A stretch of 64,000 nucleotides of DNA from Tetraselmis striata (Eukaryota > Chlorophyta > Chlorodendrophyceae > Chlorodendrales > Chlorodendraceae): contig VCJN01003333.1 of the NCBI GenBank assembly GCA_006384855.1, positions 1 through 64,000 on the forward strand. Reading direction: 5' to 3'. Positions 35,133-45,852 of this stretch are shown piece by piece. A program made the position numbers and the translations under genes. Position 1 is the stretch's first letter; the number at the start of each line of letters is the position of its first letter. A model generated the notes under the pieces. That model saw nothing but the letters and a program-made list of their open reading frames with translations, did no database searches and was not told the DNA's origin.

Positions 35133-35446
35133 TGTTTAGATATGTGTTCGTGGGATTTCCTATTCTCCCTTACCCCTAGGGTATGTGGGTATGTGGGTAT
35201 CGACACCGGTTGCTTGCGGCCTCTGCGCCACGCCAATTTGACGTGGCGGCTGTAGAGCAATGCCCCCCCGCCGGGCAGTCTTGGTGCTTTAGCACTGAAA
35301 TGACGAATACGGCACTGTGCGGGCCGCCCCCGGCGAAAACATCTGTCATCCCAGTACCCGTCGAATCTTGTAAAACCATCGTCGTCCGCCAGATGGGACC
35401 ACTCTCTTAGTTTGTGCTCGCCTCCTGCCCGCTTGCCCGCGCAACC
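35133..35446 (+). repeat. Right LTR-like direct repeat
   Basis: Starts TGTTTAGATATGTGTT and ends near CCGCGCAAC. It is the diverged partner of 29665-29992. Confidence 0.65.
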
Positions 35447-37067
35447 CGTCCTCCTTCCCTCTTATTTCGTGGCTCTCCCGCACGTCCCCCATTCTGTCTG
35501 CGTAATGAAGCCTGCAAAGGTTTCGGCTAATCTCCCATGCCTCTACCTCCACCCTTTGAAATGCTCTACAGGTATATACAGCATGTTTTTGAATTTCCAT
35601 TTTTGCATGGAAATTCCCGCACCAATCTGGACACCATTTGTCCTTGTTGGACATCTCTGTACCCGAGACAGAGATGGATGGTCCAAGTGTTGCGTCCAAC
35701 ACGCTTGTCCCCGCGCGCCTCACACGCGATGCTGGGCGCTGCGCTAGTTTGTCTTTTTGGTTACAGGGAGAGCGTCCAGAGAATGCGCTAGTCGCTGACC
35801 TTCTGAAGTAATGCGAAAAGTACTGAATTCTTGCGGCGGTGCGCACGGGCGGAGGTGGCTTCCACTATACTGGTAGGCGCGCGAGGTTGTACTACCTGCT
35901 GGCAGCCCACTCACTGGCTGCCAACGACAGCACCATCATCTGGGACGCCCCGCGTGGGAGCACCCTGACCATCCAGCCCCGTCTGCGAGGGCACACGACA
36001 GCCACAGCCCAAACGCAGGCTAGCCAGCCCGCAGAGCGCGAGTTGAGGTCACCTGCACCCGCGAACCCGAGGTCACGGGCGACGCGGTGCTACTACCCTG
36101 GGCGGTGATTCCCCGCGCCCGCCGCCCGCCAACTCAAAATATTCCGCGTTTATGTACTGCGCGACTGTCCGCCCAGCCTGGCCGGCCCCCTCGCGCGCCC
36201 GCCAGGCGCCCCCCAAACCCGTTCCCCGGCAACTCCCCCTACTGGCAGCCCCCACCACCCACACATTTTGCGCCACGCACCCGCACCCCCGCCCCCGCCG
36301 TGCCCGCTTCCGAACCTAGCCCGCCCCCGCCAAACCCGCCCGCCCCGCGGCTTGCCTCGACCGCCACCGCCGCGCTCTCGGATGCCCCCGGCCGGCTCGG
36401 CCCGCCCGCTCGGAGCTGGCAGCGCCGCCGAGGCCGAGCCGACCCGCGCGTGACGCCCCGGCCAGCCCCGACGGCGGCGCCCCAGCCCGCGCCCGCGACG
36501 CCGCGCAGCCACCGCTGGCCCGACGTAGATCTTCCCGCGTGTGGCCCGGCAGCCGCCTGCTTGTCACGTGCCGCTTTGTGCCCCCCCCCCCCCCCCCCTT
36601 CGCATCCGCCCCTCTGCCCCCAGCCCCCTCTGCCCCCTTCCCCTGCCCCTAACCCCCTGCCCCGTCCACCCCCAGCTGCTATATCTTGTCCTTCCCGCTC
36701 CTGGAAGTCTTCCCAGGCAGGCAGGGACAGGCCGGGCCGCTTGCCCTAGAATGCCGCGAGCCCCCGGGGCGTCTCACCCGGCTCGCTGCCGCCCCCGCCT
36801 GCCCCTCAGCCCCTCAGCCCCTCCGCCCCCATCTCCTCCTAGCCGTAGACTCCATGCTTCGCGGCAGCCCTCGCCGGTGGCTGCAGCGGTTGTGGTTAGC
36901 CTCTTAGCTGTCATCCCTATTCCTGCCGGCTGCACCCCCTCCCCCTCCTTTTGCCCCCCTCATCCCCCCCCTCATCCTCCCCACCCCTGCCTGCTCCTCC
37001 CTTGCAGGTCTGCCCACGAATGCGCTTCCCAGGGCGCGAAGCTTCGTAGCCGGCGCACTGCAGCGAG
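35447..37067. other. Upstream region of the DDT gene, C-rich
   Basis: From about 36100 the plus strand becomes extremely C-rich, with an 18-nt C run (36581-36598). Long proline- and arginine-rich frames here reflect composition only. An exon-like stretch near 35839-36000 (GFHYTGRRARLYYLLAAH) has no identified partner. The promoter and leader of the DDT gene should lie in the right half. Confidence 0.45.
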
Positions 37068-40028
37068 ATGAGCGACCCACAGCAGGGGGGCGGCGGCGCC
37101 GTGGGCGACGTACCCATGGAGGAGGCGGCTGGAAGCCCTCCCGAGCCTGCGGACGCCTCTGAGCCGGCAAGCGGGGCCGGCGAGCGAGAGGGAGGCCCGG
37201 CCGCCATGGAGACAGAGCCCGGCCCGGCGGAGGCGCCAAGCGGGCAGGGTGTAGAGGGCGGCGTGGGCCCGCAGGTGCAGGACGGGGCGAGGGGCAATGT
37301 CGACACTGGGGATGAGAGCGCCCAACCACAGGCGGAGGCGCAGGAGGCGGAGGCGCAGGAGGCGGAGGCGGCAGCTACGGGAGAGGCACCAGCGAAGCCT
37401 GGGGAGGCGGTGCCAGCAGAGGAGGCGGCTGCGAAGGGAAAGGAGGCGGAGGAGGAAACTGAGGAAGGGAAGGACATGGACACGGAAAAGGTGGATGAGA
37501 AAGAGGAGGCCAGGGGGAAGGAGGGCAGGGAGGAGGAGGGAGGCAAGGAGGAGGTGGACACCGGCGCGGCGGCTGGTGCAGGCGCGGCTGAGGAGCCTGC
37601 CCGCGAGAAGAGGGCGGAGGATGACGCGGCAGAGGGTGCTGCGGGCGAGGTTCGGATGGAGGAGGAGGAGGCTGGGGAGGAGGGGGCGGGCGGCCCCACT
37701 GGCGAGGAGGGCGCTGGGGATAAGGAGGGCACCGAGGCGGCTGTCGGTGCGCGGGACGGAGGGCGCCCGGCGGAGGATGCCGCGGCGGCCGAGGAGGCAG
37801 GCGGCGGGCGCCAGCAGACGCGGCAGTCGCTGGCGGCGGCGCCGGGGGACGCGCAGGAGGGCGCTGACGCAGGTGGGGCGCCTTGGCCTCTCCCAGGGTC
37901 CCATGCCTGAGCCCCCCCCCCCCCCCCCCCCCCACACACACACCTGGTCGGCCTCACCCCCAATCTTCAGTCTGCATCGGCTCTGTTTTTGCTGTGGGTG
38001 GCCACACAGCGGCCTGACGGCCCAAAGAGTTTGGTTTCTCGGAGGTGGCTGAGAAGGCGCGGGGGTGCGGTGCAGATGGCGGTGGCACGGGGGGCAGCAA
38101 GGGGACCACCTCTGGGGGTGTGGCAGCAGCCGAGGTGGAGGTGGTGAAGCCGGAGGCCAAGCCGGAGACGGCGGAGGAGCGCCAGGCGCGGCTGGCGGCG
38201 GAGCGTGCGGCGGCAGAGGAGCGCGAGGCGGCCCAGCTCGCCGAGCTGCGCAGCAACTGGATGTTTGCTGCGACGATGCAGTTCCTGCGCATGTTCATGG
38301 AGCCGCTCAAGCTGCGGCGCAGCTCCCTGAACGCCGACTTGCTGGAGAAGGCGATGATGGCGCCGTGGGACAACCGGCTGCTCGTCGGGGAGCTGCTGTT
38401 CAAGCTGCTGCGCGAGAGCGCGGCGGTGCCGTACACCGACAAGGACGTCGACGCGTGGGAGAGCCTGCTGGACGCCAAGATGGGCGCGCGCTACTCGGAC
38501 GCCTTCGCCGAGAACCCCGTCGCAGACAAGTCGTACTTCGCGCTCCTACCCAGCCAGAGGGTGTGTGCCCCCGCCCCCCCCCTCGGCTTGCAATTCCCTG
38601 CAAAGAGCCGCCATGCTTGCCATGGCAAGAGTTGCTCTGCTGGCGGTGAACAACGATCCTCCCAACGAAGTCGCCTAGGCCCGGGGGTGCAAGGGCGTGC
38701 ATTTGTTGCTGGTTAGATGGTCCTCTGCTGCAGCGTCGAAAACAACCGAAGACTAGTGCCCACCGCTGTCGTGCAGCTGCATCCGCAGGGAATGGGCACG
38801 CGGAAGATGCAGGTGGCATGAAGGTCTGGCGCCTGACTCCCCCCCCCTTCCGATGCAGATTAACATATTGTACGTGCTGTGCGAGTGGCGGGTGCTGGAG
38901 TGCGAGGACGTGCGGAACGCCGTCAAGCGCACAATCGAGCACCCCGAGTACACCTCGGAGGCCCTCCGGCACTACCCCATCGGGGAGGACTCGGCCGGCA
39001 ACCAGTTTTACTACTTCGCCATCGGCGGTGAGGACTGCCGCATGTACAAGCTGACGCCGCAGTACAAGCTCAAGCCCAAGCCCCGAGCCAAGCCCAAGCC
39101 CAAGGCCAAGGCAAAGAAGGGGAAGGCCAAGGGGAAGGCAAAAGGGAAGGGCAAGGGGAAGGCGCGGCCGGAGCCGGTGCGCCGCATGGGGCGCATGACG
39201 CGCGGCCGGGCGGCCGCGGAAGCGGAGGAAGAGGAGGACGAGGCGGAGGCGGCAGAGGAGGAGGAGGAACCCGAGGAGGCGGCGGCTGAGCCGGACTACG
39301 GGAAGCCGCTGGAGCCGCTGTGGGCCACGGCGTGCAGCACGCTGGAGGAGATGCAGGCGTGGGTGGAGGAGCTCGCCGCGTCGCGGCACGCCAAGGACAA
39401 GGCGCTGCACAGGCTGGTGCGCGCACCGCCCCTGCGCGCTCCGCCTGTAGCCTGGCCCGCGTCCCGGATGGGAGCGCGCCAGCGGAGGAGAGAGGGAGAA
39501 AAGGGTGAGGAGGCAGTGGCTGACCTGTGGTGTCCCCTGGATCCTGTCCCCTGGGCATGTCTTTCCTCCGACCAGGTGAGCGAGGAGATTCTGCCGAAGC
39601 TGGTGGAGACGGCGGCGGCGCGCAAGCGCGCACTAGAGAAGCAGATGCTGTATGAGGCGATGCCGAAGAAGCGGTCAAGCCGGCTGACGCTGGTGCAGCA
39701 GAAGAAGGAGGAGGAGGAGAAGGCGGCGGCGGCGCGGCGGGAGGAGGAGGCGGCGCGCAAGGAGGAGGAGGCGGCGCGTCGGGCGGAGGAGCGGGCGCGC
39801 CGCGCGGAGGAGGAGGCGGCCGCGCAGAAGCGGCGGCGCGAGGAGGAGCGCGAGGAGCGGCTCGCGGCGCGCGCGGCGGCGGCGGAGCGCAAGCGCGAGG
39901 CGTTCATGGCGGAGGTGGCGCGCCGCAAGGAGGAGAGCGCCAAGGAGGCGGCGGGCAAGGAGGCGGCGGCGGTCAACCGGGAGATGCGCCTTGCGGAGCG
40001 GCTCACCAGGTGGGCCGCGCGAATCCCC

Positions 40029-40077
<49 letters not shown>

Positions 40078-43000
40078 CCAGACCCCGCCCTGCTGGGCGC
40101 GCACATTTGCCATACACCTGCGGTTGCCGGCTCCCCTTACAAGAATCCTTATAATCACACACCTCAAATGAACCTGTCAGAGCATCCGCTGTAGCATCCG
40201 TCTGCATGTGGCCTCGGGACAGGAAGGGGCGGTTGTTACGCGCAGTGCTGCTGTTGAGCGCGTCGCCCCCCCCGTGGCTGACCACACCCTGTGGCTGCGG
40301 CGTTGGCCCGTCAGAATGGAGGAGAGGAAGCAGCGCCGGGCCTCCCAGTCAGACGACGGCGCCGGCGCGGCCGGGGCGGACGAGGCGCTGGCGGCGGCGC
40401 TGGAGGACGGGGAGGAGGGGCGCGGCAAGCCGCGGCGCAAGCGCTTCATCACGCGCCGCATGGTGGCGGGCGTCTTGGAGCACAAGGCCGCCACGCGCAC
40501 GGACGGCGTGCTCAAGCGCTGCAGCCCGCTGCCCATGCTGATGAAGATGGTGGTCGAGACGCGGCGCGCGCGCGGGTTGCCCCCCTCCCCCTCCCACGTG
40601 TCCCCCCCCCCCCCGCCCGCAAGGGATGGGTAAGGTTCGCGGTCAATCTAGGGTTTCGGACCCTTATGTATGTTTTGGCAGCATGGGCACTGACCACTGC
40701 CTCCGCGGCCGGTGCCGCAGGTGGGAGCCCAAGCCAACGCCGCCCCCTGCCCCCAAGCCCGTGCCCGGCCCGGGCCACCCCGGCATGCCCGCCACGCCCG
40801 CCTCCGCGCCCGGGCACAAGCGGCCGCGCGACGAGGACCACAGCACCGGGCCGAGCAAGAGCGCGCGGCCGGCGCCGGGGGCGTTCGACCCCTTTGCGCC
40901 GCTGCCGGCCCACGAGCCCGGGCTGTCGCTCGGGCAGACGACGTTTGTGAGCCTGGAGGAGGCGCTCTCCGGCGCGGCGCCCGCGCGACGGCAGCAGCAG
41001 CCGCAGCAGCAGGTGCGGGAGCCGATGGGCGGCGAGCAGGCCGGCTTCCGGGGAGGCGCCGCGCCGCAGCCGGCCATGAGCTACGCGCAGCAGCTGCAGC
41101 AGGTGCACCGCCACAGATGGCGCGCTCAGGCGGCACCTGCTTTCGGCTCCCTCTTCGCCCCAATGTCCCCCCCATCGGGGGCCGTCCCATGCGCAGAACG
41201 CGACCGGAGACCATCCATCCTGCCCTTCTTCCAACTGGACCACGTGGGGGGTGTGGGTTGTTTTTTGCATCACCGGTGGCTCCCGACCCTACGCAGAGTC
41301 ACATTGTCCTACTAATCCTAACGAATCGACAGTTGGATTATACACACTTCTCCGGGCATCCACCGTTTGCTCCGATCTAGCCCGTGCGGTACTCGATCTA
41401 TTGAGTTCACTGTCTATCCATTCATCACCAGATCCATTCACTGTCTATTGTGTTGAGTTCATGATTACGGCTCGGCTGCATCAAGGAGTCTTGGCCTGAT
41501 ACACCGGACGAGCCGGGCCTTCAATGGATCGCATTCCGGTGCCTGTTGAGCGTTGGGACATCAAGATTCCATTGTTCGTGTTCATACCAGTGATGCCTTG
41601 TATCTCGATGATGTCTCGACTCCCGAGGTGGACCCTTTCTGGCCGACCTCTCTGTTGGACGCCGCTCTATCTCCGTCTCCTCAACCCCCCCCCCCCCCCC
41701 CTTTCCTGCACGCGCCTGCGTCATGCTGCCGCTCCCACAGCTGACGCGCGCCTGTGCCCCCCCAGCAGCAGCAGCAGCAGCAGATGCCGCCGCCGCCGCA
41801 GCAGCCGCAGCAGCCCAAGCTGGACGCGCGGCAGATCATGGAGCTGCAGGTCCTGCTGCGCAGCATGCCGCAGGCGCAGGCGCAGCAACTGATCGCGATG
41901 ACGCCCGCCAAGCAGCTGATGGTGCTGGAGCAGGCAAAGCGGCAGGCGCAGATGCTGCAGGCGCAGCAGCGCATCGCCGCCGCGCGCGCGCAGCAGCAGC
42001 AGCAACACGCCCTGCAGGCCCAGCAGCAGCAGCAGCAGCAGCAACAACACACTCTGCACGCCCAGCAGCAGCAGCAGCAGCAGTATCCGCAGCAGCCTCA
42101 ACAACAGCATCAGCAGCAGCAGCAGCAGCATGCTCAACAGCAGCAGCTGCTGCGGCAGCAGGCGCTTCAGGCCCAGCAGAGCCTGCAGGCCCAGCTGCAG
42201 CAGCAACAGCAGCGTGAGGCGCTGCGGAGGCAGACGCCGCAGCACATGATGCAGGTACCCCCCCCCCCCCCCCCCCCTCTCTCCGCCTGAGCCGTGTACA
42301 TCGTACCATTTCACCGGGGCCACAGGTCCAAGCAACGGTCCGCTGTCTTGGAGCAAGGAGCCGGGACGGTGCTCGTGATGTCCGGGCGCTGATGGCCCGC
42401 TGTGTGCGCGCACCGCAGGGATCCCGCCTGCCGGGCATGCACGTCCCGCAGTCCCAGCACATGCCGAGCTCCATCCCCAACTCCATCCCCAACTCCATCC
42501 CCATCTCGATGCCAAACTCCATCCCCATCTCAATGCCCAACTCGATGCCCAACTCGATGCCCAATCCGATGATCTCCGGCAGTGGGGCGCCCCCCTCGCC
42601 GCCCGGCATGCACGGCTTCATCCCCACAAGCAGCGGCCCCCCGGAGCCGCCCGCCCCGCCCGCCGCGGCGGCCACGGGGAGCAAGGCCAAGGCGGCCAAG
42701 GCGCCGATGAGCGAGGAGGAGGCGGCGCGCCGGGCGGAACAGCGCAAGGCGGACAACGCGCGCCGCGCCAAGGCGCGCCGCGCCGCGAAGAAGGCCGAGA
42801 AGGAGGCCGCGGAGCAGGGCGGCGCCGGTGCCGGCTGGTCGGGCTCGGGGCACCCGGCGTCGGCGCCCCGCCCGGCCAAGCCCGCGCCCGCCCCCCCACG
42901 CAGCGCCGCCATGGTGCGCGACACCGAGCGAGCCCGGCCCAAATGCTGCTGTGTGTAGCTCGTTCCTGGATGATAATGACATTCGCAACCGTTGCTTCCA

Positions 43001-43197
43001 ATTTCCAGTCCTAAACCTATGGCTATCATCATCTCTACGGATGCCCACACGATGACGACACCACTGCGCACAAGAGCCTGCCCTGCCTGTCAGAGGTCCA
43101 ATGTAGACGGAACTTCAGCGGAACCCTAACGAATGTGCTTGTAGGCTGCCTGCAAGCCTTACTTATGGCTAGTCATAAGGGTTCTGACAGGTGGCTA

Positions 43198-43278
<81 letters not shown>

Positions 43279-44494
43279 CACATTTATATATGTATATATT
43301 GTATATACACAAATATATATCTATCTATCTATCTCTATATATATCTGTACATATATATGTACATATATATATATATGTACATATATATATATATTATAAT
43401 GGATCCCACCGCCAAAGGACCGAGTCGCCGGTCTGACCGTTTTTCGATCTGGTTGTGATGGCACCCGCTTTATCATGTGTTTTGCCTCGGCCATGGCGGG
43501 CATGGTTTGTCGGGCGACTAGCAGCTGACCGCTGCGCGGCTGTGCTGTCGCTGCGCAGGCGCCCCCGTCGGCCGCCGCGGCAAAGGCGGCCCACGCGTCG
43601 CCCTCGCGCGCCAAGCAGTCGGCGCCGCCCGCCGAGTCGGCGCAGGAGCGGCAGAGCAAGCTGGCGGCGGCGATGGCGGCGCAGCAGCAGATGCTGCAGC
43701 TGCAGAGCGCGCACCGGGCGCGCCTGGCGGCCATGGCCGCCTCCCGAGGCGCCGCGGCCGCGGAGGAGGTTCCCGTGGCGCCCGCCATCGCCGCGCCTTC
43801 CCCCGCGCTGACCTCAGCCCCGGGTCCCTCGGCACTGTCCGTGCCGCCCCCCGCCGTCCCGGCCGACATGGACCCGTCATGGACGGCCGCAGCCGCGGCG
43901 CCAGCGGCGGCGCCCGCGGCGAACCAGCCACCGACGGCCGCCTCGGCAATGCCACAGCCGCAGCCTCTGCCTCTGCCGGCCCCTGTGCCGCCGGTCGACG
44001 CAGCGCCCACCGCTCCGGCAGCGCCTCCCGTGCCAGCGCCAGCACCAGCGCCAGCGCCAGCTGCGACCCCGCCCCCCGCCGCCCCGTCGGCCGCCTCTGC
44101 CCCGCCCGCCAGCAGCAGCAGCAGCAGCCAACCTGCGGCCCCGATGCCGCCGGCCGCAGCGGCACCGCCTCCCTGGACCCCCTTCGGCGCGCCCGCCCCG
44201 CCGGCGTTCGGGCTGTCGGCCGGCACCGCGCCCGCCTTCGGGGCGCCGCCCTCCGGGCCCTTTGGCGCGCCGCCCGCGCCCGCGTTTGGGATGTCCACCA
44301 TCGCCGGCGGCGGCGCGCCCGCCCACGAGCAAGGCAAGGACAAGCCCTGGGCCGCCGGGGATGTGAGGCGGCGCCAGGCGTGTAGAGCTCGCCATGATTG
44401 CCAAGCACCCCCCACCGTAGTAGACGGCATCCCGACATTCAGAGGGCGGCTGTGGCCGTCTAGCGCCATGCACCCGATGAGTGGTGCCCCTTAG
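37068..44494 (+). CDS. DDT-domain (CECR2-like) chromatin protein, polyQ/FG tail
   Basis: Nine exons in phase: 37068-37872, 38028-38560, 38859-39416, 39576-40009, 40315-40575, 40721-41102, 41766-42254, 42419-42913 and 43559-44494, giving 1630 residues. Residues 1-330 are Glu/Ala-rich and acidic. A DDT-type module (about 340-515) runs from [19 protein letters not shown] through [14 protein letters not shown] to [10 protein letters not shown] and [12 protein letters not shown], the order seen in CECR2 and plant DDR-type proteins that act in ISWI chromatin-remodelling complexes. Next come a Lys/Pro-rich basic stretch, an acidic block, a long Arg/Glu coiled coil (exon 4), a polyQ exon (7), short SIPN/SMPN repeats (exon 8) and an Ala/Pro tail with several FG motifs. 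No bromodomain was found. The exon 2 acceptor at 38027 is weak and the true 3' end is uncertain: exon 8 could end at a TAG near 42958, and the last exon may splice at GTGAGG (44363). Nuclear location is inferred from family and composition. Confidence 0.72.
40010..40314 (+). other. Intron with C run and CA microsatellite
   Basis: Intron 4 of the DDT gene. Just after the GTGGGC donor come 21 C residues (40025-40045) and then a CA repeat. The same C-then-CA pattern occurs in intron 1 (37912-37945). GT-AG borders keep phase 2. Confidence 0.75.
41766..42230 (+). repeat. Coding CAG repeats (polyglutamine)
   Basis: Clusters of CAG/CAA triplets encode Gln runs in exon 7 of the DDT gene. CAA interruptions and intervening [14 protein letters not shown] units suggest an old, partly stabilised expansion. 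Confidence 0.85.
42469..42570 (+). repeat. Coding tandem repeat, SIPN/SMPN units
   Basis: Repeats of 12 bp of the AACTCCATCCCC/AACTCGATGCCC kind encode Ser-Ile/Met-Pro-Asn/Ile units at the start of exon 8. The frame is preserved throughout. Confidence 0.85.
42914..43558 (+). other. Intron with dispersed repeat and AT microsatellite
   Basis: Intron 8 of the DDT gene (ATG|GTGCGC to CTGCGCAG, phase 0). It holds a copy of the intronic dispersed repeat (about 43063-43190) and a TA-rich microsatellite of about 200 bp (43200-43396). If exon 8 instead ends at the TAG near 42958, this would be intergenic. Confidence 0.55.
43200..43396. repeat. TA/TATG microsatellite
   Basis: CACACA, then (TA)n over 60 bp, then interrupted TATATG, CTAT and TACATA stretches. 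Pure low-complexity DNA. Confidence 0.9.
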
Positions 44495-45648
44495 CCAGCT
44501 GGTGTATGACTACCCATTCAAGGTTTCTCTCTCACTCCGCCCCCCGGACGAACGCGCGGCCAGGTCGGGGCTGCTGCTGCGAGTTCCCAAGCATGTCAAG
44601 CACGTAGCCTGCCCGCAATGTAGGTGCACGACTGCTTACCCAGCTCATCCTCGCTTCGCGGGTGACTGCACTGCGCTTCGCACTGCGGGCGCCCTCGCAC
44701 CTGTATAAAAGTCGCAATTGATAACATCTATGATCACTCTATTTAGCCACCTACAGCTCCGTGCTGTAAGGTTTCTCAATCTCTCTCTCCCCTCTTTATT
44801 GACCTTACGGCTAGCGGACTCGAGAAATGTTCGGCAGGGGTTCGTGATGACATTATTATGTCACACTAAGAGTCGGTATATACGCGCAAGTTATCTTTGC
44901 CCGTCAGGTAATGTTGGCGGGTCCCGGCGGGCATCACACCGCGCAAACGGCGTGCCACCTTAGTCTTGGCACCTACGGCCGAGCCCCGGCATTCGCCCTG
45001 GATAGTCGTAGGTTATACACCAGTCCACATAGGTCTTTGCACATATAAATCCGCGCGTATCCTCGCCTTGGTGCCCAAGCCATCGGGCCACGGGGCCATG
45101 GAGCCTTGTAATCCAGTGCATGCAAGCCTTCCGCGCCAAGGAGACAGCAGTTTCTCCCGGTTATCGCACTTGTAGAATTGTTCTTCGGGCAATGGCATTG
45201 TTTGGCACATGGCTATAAAACCACAGACAAAAGGGCGATGAATAGGGGCCAACTTGTTGGCGGCGTAGCTACCATCCTTCGCATATGCCCGCGCGGTGCT
45301 GGTGGTGGGTGGACGTATGCATGGGCTTTTAGGACGACCGAGCTTGAGCCCAATCCATGCACGCTACCGATGCAATGCATGGCATTTCCATGAGAGTGTG
45401 CCTGTAATGCCGTCGCCGTGATGCGGCCAATCATCCCACAACTTTCCAAGCTGCAAGAGAAGCGCCGTTGGCCGCGCCTCGCTGGGTGAAATAAGCAGCA
45501 CACATAAAGTGCCTTCGATTCCATAGGACGGTGCATGCTTATACCGCCCGGACCGCAGGCTAAGCGCGGGCTGGCCCCTTGGACAACAATGTCGCCACGG
45601 CATGTGGGGTGGTGGCCTGTGGGCCAGGGGCACACCGGGTTTCTGCAG
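44495..45648. other. Intergenic region, no gene recognised
   Basis: Downstream of the DDT gene. Composition drops to near-neutral GC and frames are short. I see no RNA gene or recognisable repeat other than short scattered similarities. Confidence 0.5.
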
Positions 45649-45852
45649 ATGAAGGGTGGGGCAACAGACGCTCAAGACCAAGAATTATTAGAAAAAGATA
45701 AAGCGATGGGGCTCATTCTGGAGCCGGATGGCTCCTTTGTGGTGCTGACCGACATTCCGGGCATGGACTTCAAGGTCGCTGGCTCGGCGACGGGCGTCAC
45801 CGCATTTCAGATGGACATTAGTTACATTACAATGATTAGTTACAATGATTAG
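45649..45852 (+). pseudogene. pnp (fragment): Polynucleotide phosphorylase fragment
   Basis: After a CTGCAG acceptor-like site a frame reads [20 protein letters not shown] then [19 protein letters not shown]. This is the second RNase PH-like core of PNPase (usual form ...AMGL..E...VVLTDILG..LGDMDFKVAG...GITALQMDI). About ten residues between DI.G and MDFKVAG are missing, including the conserved catalytic Asp of the LGD motif. The preceding SGIA segment is replaced by unrelated sequence, and the frame ends in a short repeat. With no other PNPase exon nearby it looks like a stranded fragment of a gene for an organellar enzyme. Confidence 0.6.

Larger units (their letters stand above)
29665..35446 (+). 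mobile_element. Old LTR-flanked retroelement remnant
   Basis: Two diverged direct repeats of about 320 bp lie 5.5 kb apart. Between them is GC-rich, coding-like DNA that no longer holds a long frame. No RT, integrase or protease motif could be read, so the class is unknown. The plus orientation is inferred from coding-like segments at 30594-32720; the right third carries coding-like segments on the minus strand instead. One T8-CGCCCC repeat (30825-30864) interrupts a frame. Confidence 0.5.

Noticed and set aside
36087..36749. Proline-rich 220-codon frame
   Set aside because: Product of extreme C richness upstream of the DDT gene; frames on both strands are open and none has a domain.
36917..37963. 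348-codon minus-strand Ser/Ala frame
   Set aside because: Antisense to the acidic first exon of the DDT gene.
41836..43071. 411-codon minus-strand frame
   Set aside because: Antisense to exons 7 and 8 of the DDT gene; its Ala runs come from CAG repeats read in another frame.
43321..44469. 382-codon minus-strand frame
   Set aside because: Antisense to the last DDT exon; low-complexity Gly/Ala.
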